In this document: positions 44,106 to 53,103 of the stretch, in pieces | Layout of the letters: the number at the start of each line of letters is the position of its first letter | How positions within the stretch are numbered: the first letter of the stretch is position 1 | From: an uncultured Brachyspira sp. | GTDB taxonomy: Bacteria; Spirochaetota; Brachyspiria; Brachyspirales; Brachyspiraceae | DNA length: 64,000 nucleotides | Reading direction: 5' to 3' | Assembly (NCBI RefSeq): GCF_910588665.1 | Contig: NZ_CAJUPR010000003.1 | Location: forward strand, 24,199-88,198 | Notes under the pieces: model-generated | What the model was told of the DNA's origin: nothing | Seen by the model: only the letters and a program-made list of their open reading frames with translations | The model's database searches: none | Made by a program: the position numbers and the translations under genes

Positions 44106-45107
44106 ATGTCTCATAATAAATTAAGCGCATCAAAAAAAGATATTATAAAAAGACTGTCAAAAGCTGATAATATTACCATTACAGGACATAGAAATCCTGA
44201 CAGCGATTGTATATGTTCAGGCTTGGCTTTATCCTTAATTTTGAAAAATATATTTAATAAAGAAGCTTTTGTTGTAAATGCTGATAAAATGCAAAGAGAT
44301 TTACAAAATATAATATTTGTTGATAGAGTAATTTTTGAAGTAAATAAAGATACATTGCCTGTAAAAGATGTTTTGGTTATACTCGATTCCGGAGATATAG
44401 ACAGAATAGGCTGGATAGCAGATATTACAGACGAATATAATGAAGTAATATTTATAGATCATCATAAAGTAAGAAATATTAAAGGTGTTACTATGTTTTA
44501 TGATGACACTTCGGCGGGAGCAACCTGCGAGATAATATGCGATATTTTTAAGGATTATTTATGTAAATTTGACAGCTATATAGCAACATTGCTTTACTGC
44601 GGCATTTGTACAGACACAGGAAGTTTTATATTCGGAAATACAACAGAAAGAACATTATTATACGGCTCTAAATTAATGAGTGCGGGTATTATACAGGAAA
44701 ATCTTGGTAATGTTGTTAGAAGACGGTATACTAGAAATGATGTGTCCGCTTTGATTGAAATATACAGAAGAATGATAATAGATTATGATAAAAAAATAGG
44801 CTATATATGTCTTGAGGATAAACTGCTTGGAATTAGTATGAAGGAGCTTGCAGTCAGTGCTTCGGATACTCTTATACAGATGGATGATGTTCTTATAGGT
44901 TTTATAATCCATGAAGGAGAAGATAATTTTAGGGTAAGCATCAGAAGCAGATGCTCTAAGAATATCAGGGAAGTTGCAGAAAGTTTCGGAGGCGGAGGAC
45001 ATCCTAAAGCTTCGGGTTTTTCAGTTTCAAAAAATAATTATACTAAAGCTAAGCTAATAGAAGAAATAAATGATAAATTAATTAAATTATTAGATTCGAA
45101 ATTATGA
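44106..45107 (+). CDS. DHH-family phosphoesterase, NrnA type
   Basis: The 333-residue protein combines a DHH domain (about 20-160: ITGHRNPDSDCICSGLALSL near 21-40, VILDSGDID near 94, FIDHHKV near 116) with a DHHA1 domain ending in FGGGGHPKASGF (about 295-306). This matches NrnA, which degrades nanoRNA and dephosphorylates 3'-phosphoadenosine 5'-phosphate. It follows rbfA, a common bacterial order (rbfA-nrnA), and overlaps rnhA by four bases (ATGA), so the three RNA genes are probably coupled. Confidence 0.88.
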   Translation: MSHNKLSASKKDIIKRLSKADNITITGHRNPDSDCICSGLALSLILKNIFNKEAFVVNADKMQRDLQNIIFVDRVIFEVNKDTLPVKDVLVILDSGDIDRIGWIADITDEYNEVIFIDHHKVRNIKGVTMFYDDTSAGATCEIICDIFKDYLCKFDSYIATLLYCGICTDTGSFIFGNTTERTLLYGSKLMSAGIIQENLGNVVRRRYTRNDVSALIEIYRRMIIDYDKKIGYICLEDKLLGISMKELAVSASDTLIQMDDVLIGFIIHEGEDNFRVSIRSRCSKNIREVAESFGGGGHPKASGFSVSKNNYTKAKLIEEINDKLIKLLDSKL

Positions 45108-45595
45108 CAGAAGATAATATAATTATATATACTGACGGAGGATGCAGAGGCAATCCCGGACTTGGAGCTTGGGCTGCTGTACTTATAAGCGAAAAATATA
45201 ATTTGCGTCTTGAGATAGGCGAAAGTGAGAATAATGCTACCAATAATAAAATGGAAATGAAAGCTGCTATTAAGGCGCTTGAAAGATTAAAAAAATCACA
45301 TAATATTAAGATTTACAGCGACAGCGCTTATTTAGTTAATGGAATGAATAAATGGATATATTCTTGGCAGAAAAATAATTGGATAAAAAGCGATAAAAAG
45401 CCTGTTGAAAATAAAGAGTATTGGCTAAGATTGATAGAATTATCAAGTCAACATAATATAGAGTTTTTAAAGGTAAAAGGACATTCAGATAATAAAGAAA
45501 ATAACCGTGCTGATGAGATAGTTAATATTTTAATGGATAAGCATATTGAAAGCGGAAATACTGCCTCTTTTAATGAAAAAAGAGAATATTATTAA
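45104..45595 (+). CDS. rnhA: ribonuclease HI
   Basis: RNase HI cleaves the RNA strand of RNA-DNA hybrids. The 163-residue enzyme has all four catalytic acids of the DEDD set: Asp in YTDGGCRGNPG (about 8-18), Glu in NNKMEMKAAIKAL (near 48), Asp in IYSDSAYLVNGM (near 70), and the final Asp in NNRADEIVN (near 134). KVKGHSDNKENNRAD is the family C-terminal block. Its ATG overlaps the stop of the upstream nrnA by four bases. The final residues, after about 145, are not conserved. Confidence 0.93.
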   Translation: MTEDNIIIYTDGGCRGNPGLGAWAAVLISEKYNLRLEIGESENNATNNKMEMKAAIKALERLKKSHNIKIYSDSAYLVNGMNKWIYSWQKNNWIKSDKKPVENKEYWLRLIELSSQHNIEFLKVKGHSDNKENNRADEIVNILMDKHIESGNTASFNEKREYY

Positions 45596-45662
45596 TCAAA
45601 TTATGCTGCTGATTTTTTATAAATTGAAAAAAATAATATAATTAAATTAATACGGCAATACT

Positions 45663-45690
45663 TTGCAATTTTTATTATTTTTAGTATAAT
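45663..45690 (+). promoter_or_regulatory. promoter of the permease operon
   Basis: TTGCAA (45663-45668) and TATAAT (45685-45690) with a 16-base spacer, 19 bases before the ATG at 45710. Confidence 0.6.
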
Positions 45691-45709
45691 CTATCGGAAG
45701 GATTATATT

Positions 45710-46750
45710 ATGTTTACTTATTTTGTTATTAAAAGAATACTGAAAGGCATAGTCATGTTTATTATACTTATGTTTATGTCTTCAGCTATATTTAATACTG
45801 TAAGCGAAAAAACTCTGAAATCCCAAATTGAAGAAAATATAAATGCTGAAGTCAGGGGGCTTAGCGGTATTCGTACGGAAGATGCTGAAAACTTTATAAA
45901 AGAAAGAAGAGCATATTATTATAATATATACTGGCTTAACAGAAGCATAGGCGAGAGAATATTTATACGGGCTTTAAATACAATAACTTTTCAATTCGGT
46001 AAATCGTCTATTATGATGGATTCAAACGGCAGCAGAGAGGTTATAAAAATAATAGGCGAGGCGCTTCCACGTTCTGTGATACTTTTTACAACAGCTTCTG
46101 TTATACAAATGATAATAGGGCTTATCGTAGGTCTTGTAAAAGCTAGAAAAGCTGGAGGATTATTTGACAGAACTACAAGCATTATTACTATGACGGTATA
46201 CGGCATGCCTGCTTGGTGGCTTTCTATGATACTTATAATGATATTTGTTTATAAGTTCAAATTGTTTCCTTCAGGCGGCATACATTCCATACCTCTGCCC
46301 GAAGGAATAATGTATTATTTAGATATTTTATGGCATATGGCTTTGCCTCTTATCACATTAACATTAATAGGATTCTGGGGTCTTTCATTTGTTGTCAGGA
46401 ATATAGTATTGTCCTCTTTACAAGAAGATTATATAATGGCGGCACGTGCAAGAGGCATATCAGAAAGAAATGTTTTATTCGGTCATACATTAAGAAGTTC
46501 TGCACCTCCTATAATTACAATTACTTTATTGGGATTGCTCGGTTCTATTGCAGGCTCAATTATATTTGAAGGTATATTTTCTTGGTCAGGACTCGGCAAT
46601 CTTTATTGGATATCTGTTCAGCAAAATGATATACCTGTATTGATGGGAAACTTAGCCATAACCACAGCGCTTTATCAATTCGGATTAGTAGTTCTTGATA
46701 TATCTTACGGATTTTTAGATCCGAGAATAAAAGTAGGAGGCAGGCTTTAA
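45710..46750 (+). CDS. oligopeptide-type ABC transporter permease (OppB/DppB family)
   Basis: The 346-residue inner-membrane protein has six transmembrane helices (first about 8-29, the rest about 125-330) and the permease EAA-type loop YIMAARARGISERNVLFGHTL near 243-263. Between helices 1 and 2 there is a periplasmic stretch of about 90 residues. It fits OppB/DppB, one half of a peptide or nickel importer. The second permease starts on the last base of its stop codon. The substrate-binding protein and two ATPases normally in such operons are not adjacent. It may partner with copies elsewhere. Confidence 0.85.
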   Translation: MFTYFVIKRILKGIVMFIILMFMSSAIFNTVSEKTLKSQIEENINAEVRGLSGIRTEDAENFIKERRAYYYNIYWLNRSIGERIFIRALNTITFQFGKSSIMMDSNGSREVIKIIGEALPRSVILFTTASVIQMIIGLIVGLVKARKAGGLFDRTTSIITMTVYGMPAWWLSMILIMIFVYKFKLFPSGGIHSIPLPEGIMYYLDILWHMALPLITLTLIGFWGLSFVVRNIVLSSLQEDYIMAARARGISERNVLFGHTLRSSAPPIITITLLGLLGSIAGSIIFEGIFSWSGLGNLYWISVQQNDIPVLMGNLAITTALYQFGLVVLDISYGFLDPRIKVGGRL

Positions 46751-48165
46751 TGCATGAAATTAATATTAATAAAAAACTTGCTCCTATAGCAGAATTTTTT
46801 AATGAGTTTAAAAAAGATAAAACAGGAGTTTTAGGTTTATGCATACTTGTTTTGGCTTTGCTTGCATCATTTCTTGAGCCTTTGATTTTAACTTATAAAG
46901 AGGCTCCTAAGAGGTGGAGAGATATAACTTATTGGCAGGATAATTCCGCATCGGCGCCGCCTCAGTGGCTTAATTTTTTCCAAAAAGAAAAATCTGCCGT
47001 TACAGCCAAAATAGATATAGTAAGTTTTGAAACAAATTTCATAGATAATAAATTAAATTATAAAGCTTTATTTGAATATGATTATCAATTTGATAAAGCG
47101 CCTTTAGATTTAATTTTTCATGCAGATATTAAAGGAAATGCGGTTTTAGTGTGGAATGTTACAAGACCCGACGGAAAAATTATTACGCTTTCTGATAGCT
47201 TACATAATATAAACGGCGATTTAAGAATATCGGCTTTTAATGATTCAAGAAATAGAATATTCAGGTTTTACAGAGATTGTGTTCCAAGAATATTTGCAAG
47301 ACAGATTGACACTCTTACAACTAATCCTATGAAAATACTTTTTAATACAAAAAAAGATGATATGGCTAAAAATTTTCTGACTTTGAAAGGAGTTTATAAA
47401 TTTGAAGCCTATGTAGAGTTTTCAGAAAATAATTTGAATAATATTAATTTTGAGAGTCCTTATATAATATTAGTGGGTTCTATGTCGGGCATAATGGGTA
47501 CGGATAATATGAAAAGAGATATATTTTCGGGGCTTATATCAGGGCTTAAATGGGCATTATTTATCGGTATAGCTACAAGTTTTATATCTGTTATAATAGG
47601 TGTTATATATGGAACAATATCTGCATATTTCGGCGGTTTTGTGGATAATATAATGCAGTTTGTTTATCAGATATTTTTAGGAATACCAGTACTTCCTGTA
47701 ATGATAGTAATCAGCGCCATATTCAAGCCTACTATATGGACTATGATAATTATGATGATATTTTTTTCTTGGACAGGTTCAGTTATGACCGTCCGTTCTA
47801 TGGCTATGCAGCTTAAAGAAGAAACTTATATTGAAGCGGCGCATACTTTAGGAGCAGGGCATTTCAGAATAATATTTTATCATTTAATGCCCTTATTGCT
47901 GCCTTTTTCATTTGCTTCTATGGCTTTGGCAGTTCCTTCCGCTATAGTTTATGAATCTTCTTTATCTTTATTAGGGCTTGGAGATGCATCAATAGTTACT
48001 TGGGGACAGATTCTCCATGATGCTATGAAAGGCTCAGCCGTGCTTTCAGGTCTTTGGTGGTGGATAATACCTCCCGGAATTTTAATTGCGCTTTTGGGAA
48101 TGTCTTTTGCATTTTTAGGTTTTGCATTGGATAAAATACTTCATCCTAAATTAAGGAGCAGATGA
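46750..48165 (+). CDS. oligopeptide-type ABC permease (OppC family) with large exported insertion
   Basis: The 471-residue protein has an N-terminal cytoplasmic segment and helix (about 28-46), then about 200 residues with no membrane helix (about 55-250), and five helices (about 262-465) with the EAA-type loop YIEAAHTLGAGHFRIIFYHL near 359-378. Usual OppC/DppC proteins are about 300 residues with a much shorter region in that place. By topology the insertion lies outside the inner membrane and may substitute for, or dock, a substrate-binding protein. A one-base overlap with the upstream permease supports a joint complex. Confidence 0.82.
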   Translation: MHEININKKLAPIAEFFNEFKKDKTGVLGLCILVLALLASFLEPLILTYKEAPKRWRDITYWQDNSASAPPQWLNFFQKEKSAVTAKIDIVSFETNFIDNKLNYKALFEYDYQFDKAPLDLIFHADIKGNAVLVWNVTRPDGKIITLSDSLHNINGDLRISAFNDSRNRIFRFYRDCVPRIFARQIDTLTTNPMKILFNTKKDDMAKNFLTLKGVYKFEAYVEFSENNLNNINFESPYIILVGSMSGIMGTDNMKRDIFSGLISGLKWALFIGIATSFISVIIGVIYGTISAYFGGFVDNIMQFVYQIFLGIPVLPVMIVISAIFKPTIWTMIIMMIFFSWTGSVMTVRSMAMQLKEETYIEAAHTLGAGHFRIIFYHLMPLLLPFSFASMALAVPSAIVYESSLSLLGLGDASIVTWGQILHDAMKGSAVLSGLWWWIIPPGILIALLGMSFAFLGFALDKILHPKLRSR

Positions 48166-48167
48166 TT

Positions 48168-48605
48168 ATGAATATTATAAAGACATTATTTTTTGTTATA
48201 TTTATTTTATTTTCATGTTCTAATGATAAATCGGATATTATTCCTATTGATTCTCCGAAATCTTTTTCAGTATTGGGATATTGTACTCCTGCGCCTGAGG
48301 GCTCTGTTAATGCAAAATATTCAATCTTAAATAGAACTATAGCTCAAGTAAATTTTAATTATAATAATATTAATTATAATTACAGAGCTTCAAAAAAACT
48401 AGAGGATATTTTATCATTATATAATAATTTAAATAATTATAAAAACTATATTGATGAAGAAGCAAATATAAATATAATGATGCAGACCAATAATGAAGAA
48501 TATATTGCCTATTGGAATATTAATAATATATATTATTGCTTATCTTCAAAATATGAAAACGGTATTTATGATTTATGTTCAATACTTATAAAAAATAAAT
48601 CTTAA
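48168..48605 (+). CDS. small lipoprotein of the permease operon
   Basis: The 145-residue protein has a lipoprotein signal peptide, ending ILFSC with the lipid-anchored Cys at about residue 17. The rest is Asn- and Tyr-rich, without recognisable domains. The ATG at 48168 is preferred, because AAGGAG lies nine bases upstream. The ATG at 48162 overlaps the upstream stop but has poor spacing. It lies directly after the OppC-type permease, so it may assist the transporter at the membrane. I cannot assign a function. Confidence 0.6.
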   Translation: MNIIKTLFFVIFILFSCSNDKSDIIPIDSPKSFSVLGYCTPAPEGSVNAKYSILNRTIAQVNFNYNNINYNYRASKKLEDILSLYNNLNNYKNYIDEEANINIMMQTNNEEYIAYWNINNIYYCLSSKYENGIYDLCSILIKNKS

Positions 48606-48629
48606 ATTACTGTAATATTTGTCTTATAG

Positions 48630-49568
48630 TTAATCTTTTATTTTTGACGCCATTATATTAGCTATAATTGAACCTGATATATTATGCCATACACTGAATA
48701 TAGCACCAGGTACAGCTGCAAGCGGTATTGATGTAAAATGTGTTGCTGCAAGCGATGCTGCAAGTCCTGAGTTCTGCATTCCCACTTCTATTGATACAGC
48801 TTTGCATTTTGAATTGCTTAATCTGAAAACTTTTCCTAGAATATAGCCAAGAATATATCCTAAAGAATTATGAAGTATAACAACTATTATAACTAAATAT
48901 CCCACCTGTATTAATTTATGAGAGTTTACAGACACTACGGCAGCTACTATTGCCACAATTGCAGATACGGATATTAAAGGCAGAATTTCTTTAATGCTGT
49001 TTGTAAACTTATAAAAGAACTTATTTATTACAAATCCCAAAACTATCGGAAGTATTACAACCTGAACTATTGATATAAACATATTCACTGCATTTACATT
49101 AACTTTTTGTCCTGCATAAATTAAAGTAAGAAGAGGAGTTGCAAAAGGAGCAAGTATAGTGGATACGGAAGTCATGCCTACAGATAAGGCAACATCTCCG
49201 TTTGCCAAATATGTCATAACATTTGAAGAAGTACCTCCAGGGCATGTTCCTACAAGTATAACCCCTACAGCAAGTTCTGGAGGAAGCTTAAAAACAATTG
49301 AAAGCAGGAATGCAAGAAAAGGCATTATTGTAAACTGAGCTATAACTCCTATTATAATGTCTTTAGGTCTTGTAAATATTACTTTGAAGTCTTCAAGTTT
49401 TAATGTAAGTCCCATACCGAACATTACTATCATTAATAGATAATTAACATAGCTAGTTTTTAAAAAGCTCACCGTTTTTGGAAAGAATAATGATACAGCC
49501 GCCACAATTAATACTATAAAAGCCATATATTTTCCAAAGAAATTACTTATTTGTTTTAATATTTTCAT
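48630..49568 (-). CDS. BASS-family sodium symporter
   Basis: The 312-residue protein has nine or ten predicted transmembrane helices and the bile-acid:sodium symporter (BASS) fold. Typical stretches are MFGMGLTLKLEDF near 49-61, VILVGTCPGGTSSNVMTYLANGDVALS near 103-129 (the sodium-site region with the unwound helix), and VEVGMQNSGLAASLAATHF-like residues near 260-278. Bacterial BASS proteins move organic anions such as bile acids, pantoate or pyruvate with sodium. The substrate is not predictable from sequence. It is transcribed alone, convergent with the permease operon, and the 223-base gap to ilvD shows nothing coding. Confidence 0.85.
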   Translation of the reverse strand: MKILKQISNFFGKYMAFIVLIVAAVSLFFPKTVSFLKTSYVNYLLMIVMFGMGLTLKLEDFKVIFTRPKDIIIGVIAQFTIMPFLAFLLSIVFKLPPELAVGVILVGTCPGGTSSNVMTYLANGDVALSVGMTSVSTILAPFATPLLTLIYAGQKVNVNAVNMFISIVQVVILPIVLGFVINKFFYKFTNSIKEILPLISVSAIVAIVAAVVSVNSHKLIQVGYLVIIVVILHNSLGYILGYILGKVFRLSNSKCKAVSIEVGMQNSGLAASLAATHFTSIPLAAVPGAIFSVWHNISGSIIANIMASKIKD

Positions 49569-49791
49569 TTTTATTTATCCTTTTTTTATTTATTGTTTTT
49601 GTTTTTTCTAAAATTAATTATAAATAATCATATTATATTTTTAAAAATTATTTAAAATAAATTTAGCACTAACTTATATAAGCTATGCAATTTTATACTG
49701 ACTTAAAAGATATTTTAATATTAGTTTTTATATTATTGTTTTATAGATTAATAAAAAAATGAAATATAAAGCCTATTATTTATATAAAAAA

Positions 49792-51474
49792 TTATTTTAA
49801 TACAGCTCCAGTATTAGCAGACTGAACAAGCTTTCTATATCTTCCAAGCCAGCCTTTAATTTCTTCCAACGGCTTAATAGGTATATATTTTCTTCTGTTT
49901 TCCATTTCTTCATCTGAGATTTCCAAATTTATTTTATGATTGGGAATATCTATACTTATAATATCATTTTCTTTTATGAATGCTATTTCTCCGCCGCTTT
50001 GAGCCTCAGGAGAAACATGACCTATAGAGGCTCCTCTTGAAGCGCCTGAGAATCTTCCGTCGGTTATCAAAGCTACTTCTTTATCTAATTTCATACCTGC
50101 AAGCGCAGAAGTAGGGTTTAGCATTTCACGCATACCAGGTCCTCCTTTAGGTCCTTCATATCTTATTACAATAACATCGCCCTTATTTATTTTTCCTGAA
50201 TATATGGAGGATATTGCATCTTCTTCGCTGTCAAATACCCTAGCAGGTCCTCTATGTACAAGCATCTCATCGGAAACTGCGGAACGCTTCACAACACAGC
50301 CGTCTTTTGCTATATTTCCCCAAAGCACCGCTATTCCTCCTGTTTTACTATATGGATTTTCTATATTTCTTAAAACATTATTATTTTTATTAACGGCATC
50401 TTTTATATTTTCGGCTATTGTTTTGCCTGTAGCTGTTAGAAGCGATGTATTTATAAATCCGCCTTTATCAAGCTCCTTCATAACGGCAGGTATTCCTCCC
50501 GCTTTATATAAATCTTCTATATAATTATGTCCTGCAGGTGCAAGATGACAAAGATTGGGAGTTCTTTCGCTTACTTCATTTATAATTTTTAAATCTATTG
50601 GTATTCCAGCTTCATTAGCTATAGCGAGCAAATGAAGTACGCTGTTAGTTGAACAGCCTAAAGCCATATCTACGGCAAGAGCATTTTTAAATGATTCTTC
50701 GGTTATTATATCCAATGGTTTTATATCATTTTTTAAAAGCTCCATAACCTGCATTCCTGCTTTTTTAGCCAGCAGAGTTCTGGCGGAGTATACGGCAGGT
50801 ATAGTTCCGTTTCCCGGAAGCGCTATGCCTAAAGCCTCAGACAGACAGTTCATACTGTTTGCAGTATACATTCCCGCACATGAACCGCAGCTTGGACATG
50901 TGTTTTGCGCAAAATCCTCAAGCTCGGCATCATTTATAAGATTGGCTTTTTTAGCGCCCACAGCCTCAAATATATTAGATAAGCTGATTTTTTCGTCATT
51001 ATTATCACCTGGAAGCATAGCACCGCCGCTTATAACTATTCCCGGTATATTCATTCTTAAAAGTCCCATTATCATACCTGGAACTATTTTATCGCAATTC
51101 GGTATCAGAACAGCCCCGTCTAAGCCATGTGCTATAACCATACTTTCAACAGAATCTGCTATTAATTCTCTTGAAGGAAGAGAATATTTCATTCCTAAAT
51201 GTCCCATAGCTATTCCGTCGCATATTCCTATTGAAGGCATGAGTATGGGCGTGCCTCCTCCTATTAAAACTCCTGATTTTACAGCCTGAGAAAGTTTATC
51301 AAGATGAATATGCCCCGGAACAATTTCACTGTATGCAGAAATAATTCCAATCAGAGGCCTTTTTAATTCTTCATTCGTATAACCCATAGAATAAAATAAA
51401 GATCTGTTAGGCGCTCTTTCATCGCCTTTTAATACTCTGTCGCTTCTTAAAGAACTATTTTCTCTGAAACTCAT
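49792..51474 (-). CDS. ilvD: dihydroxy-acid dehydratase
   Basis: IlvD dehydrates 2,3-dihydroxyisovalerate and dihydroxymethylvalerate to the keto acids for valine, isoleucine and pantothenate. The 560-residue iron-sulfur enzyme has the cluster and substrate motifs IPNCDKIVPGM near 122-132, CPSCGSCAGMYTANSMNC near 193-210, and the C-terminal GRFSGASRGASIGHVSPEA near 474-492. Length and motifs match IlvD. Other ilv genes are not near, so it may serve the pantothenate branch or a dispersed pathway. It is transcribed alone and diverges from ferritin. Confidence 0.93.
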   Translation of the reverse strand: MSFRENSSLRSDRVLKGDERAPNRSLFYSMGYTNEELKRPLIGIISAYSEIVPGHIHLDKLSQAVKSGVLIGGGTPILMPSIGICDGIAMGHLGMKYSLPSRELIADSVESMVIAHGLDGAVLIPNCDKIVPGMIMGLLRMNIPGIVISGGAMLPGDNNDEKISLSNIFEAVGAKKANLINDAELEDFAQNTCPSCGSCAGMYTANSMNCLSEALGIALPGNGTIPAVYSARTLLAKKAGMQVMELLKNDIKPLDIITEESFKNALAVDMALGCSTNSVLHLLAIANEAGIPIDLKIINEVSERTPNLCHLAPAGHNYIEDLYKAGGIPAVMKELDKGGFINTSLLTATGKTIAENIKDAVNKNNNVLRNIENPYSKTGGIAVLWGNIAKDGCVVKRSAVSDEMLVHRGPARVFDSEEDAISSIYSGKINKGDVIVIRYEGPKGGPGMREMLNPTSALAGMKLDKEVALITDGRFSGASRGASIGHVSPEAQSGGEIAFIKENDIISIDIPNHKINLEISDEEMENRRKYIPIKPLEEIKGWLGRYRKLVQSANTGAVLK

Positions 51475-51609
51475 ATTATTTCTCCATTTACTTATTTTGC
51501 AATGTATATATTTTATTAGCAGAATAATAAAAAATCAAGCGTTTTTTATTTTTACCGTTTCATTCATTTATAAAGATATAATATTTTATGCTGTAATTAA
51601 TTTTTTTAA

Positions 51610-51636
51610 TTGATAATTTTTTTATACTATTATAAA
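51610..51636 (+). promoter_or_regulatory. candidate ferritin promoter
   Basis: TTGATA (51610-51615) and TATAAA (51631-51636) have a 15-base spacer, somewhat short. An AT-rich stretch TTATAATATATATATTAA follows at 51645-51662 but is too imperfect to call a Fur or PerR site. Confidence 0.35.
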
Positions 51637-51678
51637 ATAAGGGGTTATAATATATATATTAAAAAAGGAGTTTATATT

Positions 51679-52206
51679 ATGTCTATAATAAAAGATGATA
51701 CAATTAAATTATTAAACGATCAGCTTAATAAGGAGTTATTTTCAGCTAGTTTTTATTTTAATATGTCCAGCTGGTGCGATAAGCATGGACTTAAAGGCTG
51801 CGGTAAATTTTTATACGGACATTATAGGGAAGAGCTTGAGCATTTTGAGAAGTTTAAAGATTTTATAAATAAAGTCGGAGGACAGGCATCTATAAGCGAA
51901 ATGAAGGCTCCTCCGTCCAATTTTAAATCTGTGCAGGATCTCTTTGAAACGGTTGCAAAACATGAGGAATATGTAACTTCATGCATAAATGAGATTGTGG
52001 GATTTGCTTTTGAAAATAAAGATTATATTACTTTAAGATTCTTAGATTGGTTTATACAAGAACAGCTTGAAGAACAGGAATTATTTAATGATATTCTTGA
52101 TAAGATTAAAATTTTAGGCGGTTTGGAAGGAAGAAACCTTTATACATTTGATAAGGCTATCGGTAATTTAGATTTGGAAAAACATGGAAGCGGTGTAAGT
52201 TTATAA
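51679..52206 (+). CDS. ferritin
   Basis: The 175-residue non-haem ferritin stores iron after oxidising it at its di-iron centre. Ferroxidase ligands are visible in NKELFSASFYFNMSSW (about 14-29, Glu17) and YREELEHFEKFKDF (about 48-61, Glu and His), with more in helices C and D near QEQLEEQELFNDIL (about 125-138). The start is the ATG at 51679 with AAAGGAG eight bases upstream. A longer upstream frame would add 23 unrelated residues. lptB follows after 34 bases, an unusual pairing that may be read-through. Confidence 0.88.
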   Translation: MSIIKDDTIKLLNDQLNKELFSASFYFNMSSWCDKHGLKGCGKFLYGHYREELEHFEKFKDFINKVGGQASISEMKAPPSNFKSVQDLFETVAKHEEYVTSCINEIVGFAFENKDYITLRFLDWFIQEQLEEQELFNDILDKIKILGGLEGRNLYTFDKAIGNLDLEKHGSGVSL

Positions 52207-52240
52207 TTTAAAGAATAAAATATAAATAAAGAGAGGGTAT

Positions 52241-53071
52241 ATGATTAATAAATTTTTAAATATTTTAAAAAAAAAAGATATTAATATACCCTCAAATAAT
52301 GTTAAAATAACAGCTGAAAATTTTTTTAATTATGATAAGTCAAATCCTTATGAAATACGTGCGGTTAATCTTACAAAATATTACGGCAAGAGAAAAATTA
52401 TAGGAGATATTTCCTATAGTGTAAAGCAGGGGGAAATTGTAGGTCTTTTGGGACCTAACGGAGCAGGAAAAACTACCAGCTTTTATATTACAGTAGGTTT
52501 TGTCACCGCAACTTCAGGAAATGTATATTTAAATGATTTGGATATTACAAAACTTCATATGCATGAAAGAGCAATTCTTGGGATAGGATATTTGCCTCAG
52601 GAGGCTTCTATATTCCGCAAGCTTTCAGTAGAGGATAATCTGCTTGCAATATTGGAATATAATAAATCATTAACAGCAAAAGACAGAATGGATATAGCTG
52701 ATATGCTTCTTGAAGAGTTTAATATTACGCATGTAAGAAAGCAGAACGGATATACTCTTTCGGGAGGAGAAAGAAGAAGATGCGAAATAGCCAGAGCTCT
52801 GACTGTTAATCCTAAGTTTATATTGCTTGATGAGCCTTTTGCAGGAGTTGACCCTATAGCCGTTATAGATATACAAAATATTATAGCCTCTTTAAAAGAT
52901 AAAGGCTTAGGAATATTGATTACGGATCATAATGTGCGAGAAACTTTGAGAATTACCGACAGAGCCTATATTATGGGCAATGGGCAAATATTGGTAAAAG
53001 GCACACCTGACGAAATAGTTAATAATCCGTTAGCCCGTAAAGTTTATTTGGGAGAATCATTTACTATGTAG
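52241..53071 (+). CDS. lptB: LPS-export-type ABC ATPase LptB
   Basis: LptB powers extraction of lipopolysaccharide or lipooligosaccharide from the inner membrane with LptFG. The 276-residue ATPase has Walker A GLLGPNGAGKTTS (about 68-80), the signature LSGGERRRCEIARAL (about 178-192), and Walker B FILLDEPFAGVDP (about 198-210), followed by the family switch ITDHNVRETL. The N-terminal 40 residues, a Lys/Asn-rich segment, are an addition compared with usual LptB of about 240. LptB is the best match because of the VDPIAV and HNVRETL residues. No lptFG neighbours are in the window. Confidence 0.8.
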   Translation: MINKFLNILKKKDINIPSNNVKITAENFFNYDKSNPYEIRAVNLTKYYGKRKIIGDISYSVKQGEIVGLLGPNGAGKTTSFYITVGFVTATSGNVYLNDLDITKLHMHERAILGIGYLPQEASIFRKLSVEDNLLAILEYNKSLTAKDRMDIADMLLEEFNITHVRKQNGYTLSGGERRRCEIARALTVNPKFILLDEPFAGVDPIAVIDIQNIIASLKDKGLGILITDHNVRETLRITDRAYIMGNGQILVKGTPDEIVNNPLARKVYLGESFTM

Positions 53072-53103
53072 CTTTTATATATTCTGCTATTAAATTAATA
53101 ATA

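Noticed and set aside
51645..51662. PerR/Fur-like AT palindrome before ferritin
   Set aside because: The match is imperfect and such AT runs are common throughout this window.
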